18,721 bases of DNA from JAAZNV01 sp049297375 (lineage in GTDB: Bacteria; Patescibacteriota; WWE3; UBA101185; UBA10185). The notes under the pieces were generated by a model. It was not told the origin of the DNA, made no database searches, and was given only the letters and a program-made list of their open reading frames with translations. Each line of letters opens with the position of its first letter. Within the stretch, counting starts at the first letter, position 1. This document shows, one piece after another, positions 14,672 through 18,721 of the stretch. The stretch lies in NCBI GenBank assembly GCA_049297375.1, contig JBAQUF010000040.1:1-18721 (forward strand). Direction: 5' to 3'. Both the position numbers and the translations under genes were made by a program.

Positions 14672-14852
14672 AAATTTGTTAAAGTATAATTACAACACTT
14701 GCTGAATTTATTTTTTTAGTCTATTATTCAAAATGAGTTGGAAACTTCTGATTTCCTCCTGAGTTAAAAGAACAAATTCCAAAAATATGCAAAAATTTCT
14801 CACGTTTTTAAAGTATAAATTTCAAGCGTAACTTGTTGCGCACATATTAAAT

Positions 14853-16169
14853 ATGCCTATAAAAAGACAAAAAGAAGATACTGGAAGAAGAAAAATTGTG
14901 GATGAGCAGACTGCTACTGTAACGTCTAATGTTCCTGTAGTGGATGATATCCCCTCCACTGAGGATGCTGTGTCTGTTACAGATTCTCAAGTTGATAAGA
15001 ACTTAAGCTATGGTAATGGACGTAATGGTTATGGTGGTAGTTATAATGGAGACACAATAAGAATAACAGGAATGCTTGAAATTCTAACTGACTACGGAGT
15101 TATTAGACAAAGTGAGAAAACAGATGATGAGTTACCAAGAGATGCCTATATTAGTCATTCTCAAATAAAAAGATTTAATCTAAGAATGGGGGATGTTATT
15201 ACGGGTTTAGCAAGACCTCCAAAAGAAAATGAAAGATACCTTTCTTTATTAAAGATTGAAACTGTTGGTGGTACGAATCCTGAAAATGCTAGAAAAAGAC
15301 CAGTGTTTTCTAAACTAACGCCAATATTTCCTGATGAATGGTTAAAGTTGGAAACAAAACCAGATGTTATATCCACTAGACTTATTGATTTAATATCCCC
15401 AATTGGAAAAGGACAAAGAGCAATGATAGTAGCTCCTCCGAAAGCTGGAAAAACATTTCTTCTTTTAGATATTGCTAATGGTATAACAACAAACTACCCA
15501 GAAATTAGTTTACTTGTAGCATTAATAGGAGAAAGACCAGAAGAAGTTACTCACTTTAGTAGAAGTGTAAAGGGGGAGGTTTACGCAAGTAACTTCGATG
15601 AGAAGGCAGAGGAGCAAACCAGAATATCAGAGTTATGTTTGGAAAAGGCTAAGAGATTAGCTGAAATTGGCAAGGATGTAGTTATACTCGTAGACTCTAT
15701 TACAAGGCTTGCTAGAGCTTATAACATGGTTGCACCCCCATCTGGTAGAACTCTAACAGGAGGTTTTGATCCTGCAGCATTGTATCCTGCAAAGCACTTC
15801 TTTGGAGCAGCTAGAAACCTTGAAAACAGTGGTAGTTTAACTATTATTGCTACTGCTTTAGTTGACACGGGATCAAGAATGGACGATGTTATCTTTGAAG
15901 AATTTAAGGGTACTGGAAACATGGAGTTAAGACTTGATAGATCTCTTTCAGAAAGAAGAATATTCCCATCTATTGATATAAAAGCAAGTGCTACTAGACA
16001 TGAGGAAGATCTTCTAGATAAAGACACTTTAGAAAAAGTTTACAGATTGAGAAGAATGATAGACCTTCTTGATGATAGGGATGCAACCCCTCTTGTAATA
16101 GACCAGTTAAAAAAGACTAAAAGCAACAAAGAGTTTCTTGAATCCTTGAACAAGGGTGGGGTTAAATAA
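14853..16169 (+). CDS. rho: Transcription termination factor Rho
   Basis: The 438-aa product is a complete Rho. After a lineage-specific polar N-terminus with a Gly/Asn/Tyr-rich stretch (about residues 50-66), the RNA-binding OB domain follows (GDTIRITGMLEILTDYGVIR..., about 66-140). The ATPase part has Walker A PPKAGKT near 195-201, IGERPEEVTHF with the catalytic Glu, Walker B VILVDSITRLARAYN, and the Q/R-loop region MVAPPSGRTLTGGFDPAALYP...FFGAARN. Rho is a hexameric RNA helicase that ends transcription, fitting a genome where I find few intrinsic terminators. The Asp usually before the catalytic Glu (DERPEEV) is Gly here, a variation I cannot judge. The ATG has no Shine-Dalgarno. Confidence 0.97.
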   Translation: MPIKRQKEDTGRRKIVDEQTATVTSNVPVVDDIPSTEDAVSVTDSQVDKNLSYGNGRNGYGGSYNGDTIRITGMLEILTDYGVIRQSEKTDDELPRDAYISHSQIKRFNLRMGDVITGLARPPKENERYLSLLKIETVGGTNPENARKRPVFSKLTPIFPDEWLKLETKPDVISTRLIDLISPIGKGQRAMIVAPPKAGKTFLLLDIANGITTNYPEISLLVALIGERPEEVTHFSRSVKGEVYASNFDEKAEEQTRISELCLEKAKRLAEIGKDVVILVDSITRLARAYNMVAPPSGRTLTGGFDPAALYPAKHFFGAARNLENSGSLTIIATALVDTGSRMDDVIFEEFKGTGNMELRLDRSLSERRIFPSIDIKASATRHEEDLLDKDTLEKVYRLRRMIDLLDDRDATPLVIDQLKKTKSNKEFLESLNKGGVK

Positions 16170-16189
16170 GTAATCTTTAAGCTAAGCGT

Positions 16190-16218
16190 TTTTCATATTT
16201 GCCACATTTTAGTATAAT
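16190..16218 (+). promoter_or_regulatory. Candidate promoter of the LysM/M23 gene
   Basis: TTTTCA (16190-16195), 17-nt spacer, TATAAT (16213-16218), giving a leader of about 40 nt. A second option, TTTACC (16227-16232) with GATAAT (16251-16256, 18-nt spacer), would give a nearly leaderless mRNA for the ATG at 16266. Confidence 0.5.
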
Positions 16219-16265
16219 TGGTAGAATTTACCGCGTCCGCTAAATAATGGGATAATATTAATACA

Positions 16266-17462
16266 ATGGCTTTTACAATAAAACGCCCTTCGTCAAAAAG
16301 ATTTTTCCAACTTAGTTTTGAGGGATTTAGACCGTCAGGGCGAAATAAAATAGAACAATTCTTGTCCTTATGGTCGGATTTCTTTCGGTCTCTAACTTCT
16401 TATGCCTTTAAAAAACTTTGGTTGCTAGTAGTTCTTGTTATCAAGATAATAGTGTTTTTGATTGCAATTCCATCTGAAATTAAAGATTTCCTTACCAAAA
16501 AGTTAATATGGTCCAGAGGAAAGTTAGGAAGACCCATTGCTACATGGTTTGTAATGGGATTTTCTTTGCTTGTTTTTGTGTTTGGAGAGGTGTTTAGCAG
16601 TTCAACTTTGGTAGTTAATAAGCCCGTTAGTGCAGATTATTTAAAAAATACCACAGACATTATTCCTAAGAAGGAAATGGCAGTTACTACTCTTCCGTCA
16701 GAAAGAAGAACAAAGCCAATTGATTACGTTATTCAACCTGGGGATACTCTATATACAATTGGCAACCAGTTTAAGGTATCTATAGACGCATTGAAATATA
16801 TTAACGGACTTACAGATTCATCTATATTAAGTGTTGGACAGGAGTTAACTATTCCACCAATATCAGGTTTAATTCATAAGGTTGAAAGTGGGGATACAAT
16901 TGGATCAATTGCTGAAAAGTATGATGTGGCTCCTCAAGCTATTGCTGACTTTAACTATATATTAGATACGTCTAAGCTTGCAGTTGGAACAGAGTTAGTT
17001 GTACCAGGAGGAAAGATACCAGAAATTCCTCTACCAGTTGTATACGTACCTACATCATCATTTGGATCTGGAACTCAAGCCAAGGCAAATAAAAATTTAT
17101 GCGTATGGCCAACAACGGTTAGGATAATTACTCAATATTATACTTGGTATCATAACGGTGTGGATATAGCTTCTCCATCTAATATGGGAATGCCTCCACT
17201 TTTTGCATGTTCTAGCGGTACTGTAATTAGAGCTGGGTGGGACCCATTTGGTCTTGGTCTTCATGTTAGAATTGATCATGGAAATGGTTTTGAAACTATC
17301 TATGGACATATGAGCAGACTTGATGTTAGCTATGGAGATAAAGTTGGAAGAGGTGAGCAGTTGGGTTTAATGGGAAGTACAGGTAGATCTACTGGGCCAC
17401 ATGTACACTTTATGGTACAGTACAATGGTGTTTCTCAAGACCCATTAAATTATACACAGTAA
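16266..17462 (+). CDS. Membrane-anchored LysM and M23-family peptidase
   Basis: The 398-aa product has hydrophobic segments near residues 48-68 and 96-115, then two LysM peptidoglycan-binding repeats (about 154-200, IQPGDTLYTIGNQFKVSIDA; and 207-250, VESGDTIGSIAEKYDVAPQA) and a C-terminal M23 (LytM-like) zinc metallopeptidase domain (about 280-398). The metal and catalytic residues are intact: H296 and D300 in HNGVD, and H379 and H381 in the PHVHF motif, with the YGHMSRL segment between. It probably trims peptidoglycan cross-bridges at the cell surface or activates other hydrolases. It lies 96 nt after rho and 61 nt before obg; no Shine-Dalgarno precedes the ATG. Confidence 0.93.
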   Translation: MAFTIKRPSSKRFFQLSFEGFRPSGRNKIEQFLSLWSDFFRSLTSYAFKKLWLLVVLVIKIIVFLIAIPSEIKDFLTKKLIWSRGKLGRPIATWFVMGFSLLVFVFGEVFSSSTLVVNKPVSADYLKNTTDIIPKKEMAVTTLPSERRTKPIDYVIQPGDTLYTIGNQFKVSIDALKYINGLTDSSILSVGQELTIPPISGLIHKVESGDTIGSIAEKYDVAPQAIADFNYILDTSKLAVGTELVVPGGKIPEIPLPVVYVPTSSFGSGTQAKANKNLCVWPTTVRIITQYYTWYHNGVDIASPSNMGMPPLFACSSGTVIRAGWDPFGLGLHVRIDHGNGFETIYGHMSRLDVSYGDKVGRGEQLGLMGSTGRSTGPHVHFMVQYNGVSQDPLNYTQ

Positions 17463-17510
17463 CATATATTGTCACTATTATTTATTGTGAGTATTTATTT
17501 TATTATCGGT

Positions 17511-17516
17511 TATAAT
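17511..17516 (+). promoter_or_regulatory. -10 box directly before obg
   Basis: TATAAT ends 7 nt before the ATG at 17524, so transcription from it would start at or next to the start codon (leaderless mRNA). No good -35 at 17 nt; TTGTGA lies 20 nt upstream of the box. No Shine-Dalgarno is present. Confidence 0.5.
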
Positions 17517-17523
17517 TAAAAGT

Positions 17524-18660
17524 ATGGTTGATGTTGTAGAAATAAAAATAAAAGCTGGAGGCGGGGGGGATGGAAAAGTCTCTTTTAGACATGAAAAACA
17601 TCTTGCTAAAGGTGGTCCTGATGGAGGAGATGGTGGAAATGGGGGAAGTGTATATTTTATTGCAGATAATAATTTATCTACTTTAATTGACTTTAGATCC
17701 AAGTCTATATTTAAAGCTGATTCCGGACAGCCTGGTGGAAAGAAAAATATGACTGGAGCTTCAGCTGAAGATTTCTTTATTAAGGTTCCTGTAGGTACTT
17801 TAATCTACGAATTAGGTGGAGACGAGGAGAGAGAAGATTTGGTTGGAGATTTAGTTGAAACGGGACAGGTGATAATGATCGCAAAGGGAGGTCACGGTGG
17901 AAGAGGAAACTATAAATTTAGAGGGTCTGTTAATCAAACTCCTCAGCAGTATACTCCAGGGACAAAAGGAGAGGAGAAAACAATTAGGCTTGAGATAAAA
18001 CTAATTGCAGATGTTGGCTTGGTTGGGGCTCCAAATGCCGGAAAGAGCACTTTACTTAATAGATTGACAAACTCTAATGCTAAAGTTGCTGATTACCCAT
18101 TTACTACTCTTACTCCCAACTTGGGAATATGCAAAATAGAGGAAGGTAGGAATATTGTATTTGCTGATATTCCCGGATTAATTGAGGGAGCTTCACAAGG
18201 AAAAGGTTTAGGAGATGAGTTTTTAAGGCATATAGAAAGAACAAGACTTTTAGTTCATTTAATAGATCCAATGAGTGGTAGAAACAAGGATCTTGTGAAT
18301 AATGCTATAGAAGGTTATCAGATGATTAGAAATGAGCTTAAGGAGTACGGTCATGATTTGGATAGCAAACAATCTATAACTGTTGTTAATAAGATTGATG
18401 TAACTGAAGTGAGGGATGTGTTTGAGGAAATTAAAAGTAGATTAGCCATGTTAGGGGTAGAGGTTATTGGGGCATCCTCAGCAACAGGGGAGGGGTTGGA
18501 TGTGCTTCTTAGTAAGATATATTCTGCATTGGAACGTATACCTAGGAAATCATCTTTAGAAGTTAAAAGTGTAGTAAAGAAGTACAATATTGAGAATCTT
18601 CCTAACAGAAGGATGGTGTTTAATAAAGGTAGAGTTATAACTTTGAATAAAAAGCTTTAG
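17524..18660 (+). CDS. obg: Obg/CgtA GTPase
   Basis: The 378-aa product has the glycine-rich Obg fold (residues 1-157; KAGGGGDGKVSFRHEKHLAKGGPDGGDGGNGG start) and a G domain from about 158: P-loop GAPNAGKST at 168-176, switch I DYPFTTLTPNLG, DIPGLIEGAS (G3), NKID at 289-292 (G4) and the SSATGEG G5 loop. Obg binds the 50S subunit and acts in its late assembly and in stress signalling. After the G domain only about 40 residues remain, too few for a complete C-terminal OCT domain as in Bacillus Obg; this tail is basic. A leaderless start is suggested by the TATAAT 7 nt upstream. A tRNA gene follows closely. Confidence 0.96.
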   Translation: MVDVVEIKIKAGGGGDGKVSFRHEKHLAKGGPDGGDGGNGGSVYFIADNNLSTLIDFRSKSIFKADSGQPGGKKNMTGASAEDFFIKVPVGTLIYELGGDEEREDLVGDLVETGQVIMIAKGGHGGRGNYKFRGSVNQTPQQYTPGTKGEEKTIRLEIKLIADVGLVGAPNAGKSTLLNRLTNSNAKVADYPFTTLTPNLGICKIEEGRNIVFADIPGLIEGASQGKGLGDEFLRHIERTRLLVHLIDPMSGRNKDLVNNAIEGYQMIRNELKEYGHDLDSKQSITVVNKIDVTEVRDVFEEIKSRLAMLGVEVIGASSATGEGLDVLLSKIYSALERIPRKSSLEVKSVVKKYNIENLPNRRMVFNKGRVITLNKKL

Positions 18661-18673
18661 ATTGTTGTATAAT
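18643..18673 (+). promoter_or_regulatory. Promoter of the tRNA gene
   Basis: TTGAAT (18643-18648), 19-nt spacer, TATAAT (18668-18673), with the start expected near 18680, just before the tRNA. The -35 box lies in the last codons of obg. The spacer is longer than ideal. Confidence 0.5.
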
Positions 18674-18686
18674 CATTTGTTACTCA

Positions 18687-18721
18687 GGGCCGTTGGCTCA
18701 GTTGGTAGAGCGCTTCCATGG
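18687..18721 (+). tRNA. tRNA, 5' part, probably tRNA-Ala(GGC)
   Basis: GGGCCGT (acceptor strand), TG, D-stem GCTC/GAGC with loop AGTTGGTA, G26, anticodon stem 5' strand CTTCC, then A32, T33 and GG as the first two anticodon bases; the window then ends. A32 with T33-GG matches the E. coli tRNA-Ala(GGC) pattern (CTTGCATGGC), hence Ala. The third anticodon base is not visible, so Ser, Thr and Pro (GGN) remain formally possible. Confidence 0.8.

Overview
The window reads as a chromosomal segment of an AT-rich, small-genome bacterium, most likely a member of the Candidate Phyla Radiation (CPR/Patescibacteria; a WWE3- or Microgenomates-like lineage is my guess). The grounds are a 23S rRNA gene interrupted by group I introns (one with a homing endonuclease ORF), housekeeping genes that mostly lack Shine-Dalgarno sequences and sit just behind -10 boxes, and a small cell-surface set with an LPXTG protein and sortase. 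TGA is used as a stop (endonuclease and YacL ORFs), so the Gracilibacteria/SR1 code is unlikely. Lineage is inferred; no 16S gene is present.

Layout. 1-1850: the 3' third of a 23S rRNA gene, holding the end of an endonuclease-bearing group I intron, a 14-nt exon, a complete ORF-less group I intron and the main 3' exon, then 5S rRNA. 1890-2385: an unrecognised 103-aa gene with its own strong promoter, strong RBS and terminator. 2386-3231 (minus): a radical SAM protein of the SPL type. 3284-6951: a housekeeping run of S1-domain protein (RpsA-like), RadA and YacL-like PIN/TRAM protein. 6952-8736: an accessory block with a structured intergenic region, a 49-aa ribbon-helix-helix regulator, a long leader with a 28-bp hairpin, and a 270-aa single-span membrane protein of unknown function followed by another long hairpin and an intrinsic terminator. 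8758-13075: a glycosyltransferase overlapping a 1007-aa polytopic membrane protein. 13062-14671: a consensus promoter driving an LPXTG surface protein and its sortase, with long hairpins on both sides of the sortase gene. 14853-18660: rho, a LysM/M23 peptidase and the Obg GTPase; the window ends inside a tRNA, probably Ala.

Working together: rRNA, RpsA-like, Obg, Rho and the tRNA are core information processing. The glycosyltransferase pair, LPXTG protein, sortase, LysM/M23 enzyme and the 270-aa membrane protein all point to the cell envelope. The least explained features are RNA-level: two introns separated by 14 nt of exon, and four long, mostly G.U-tolerant hairpins without U-tracts that bracket the 270-aa gene and the sortase gene, one with two mutually exclusive pairings.

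Coordinates of promoters and hairpins were read by eye; folding energies, homology searches and exact rRNA ends were not computed.
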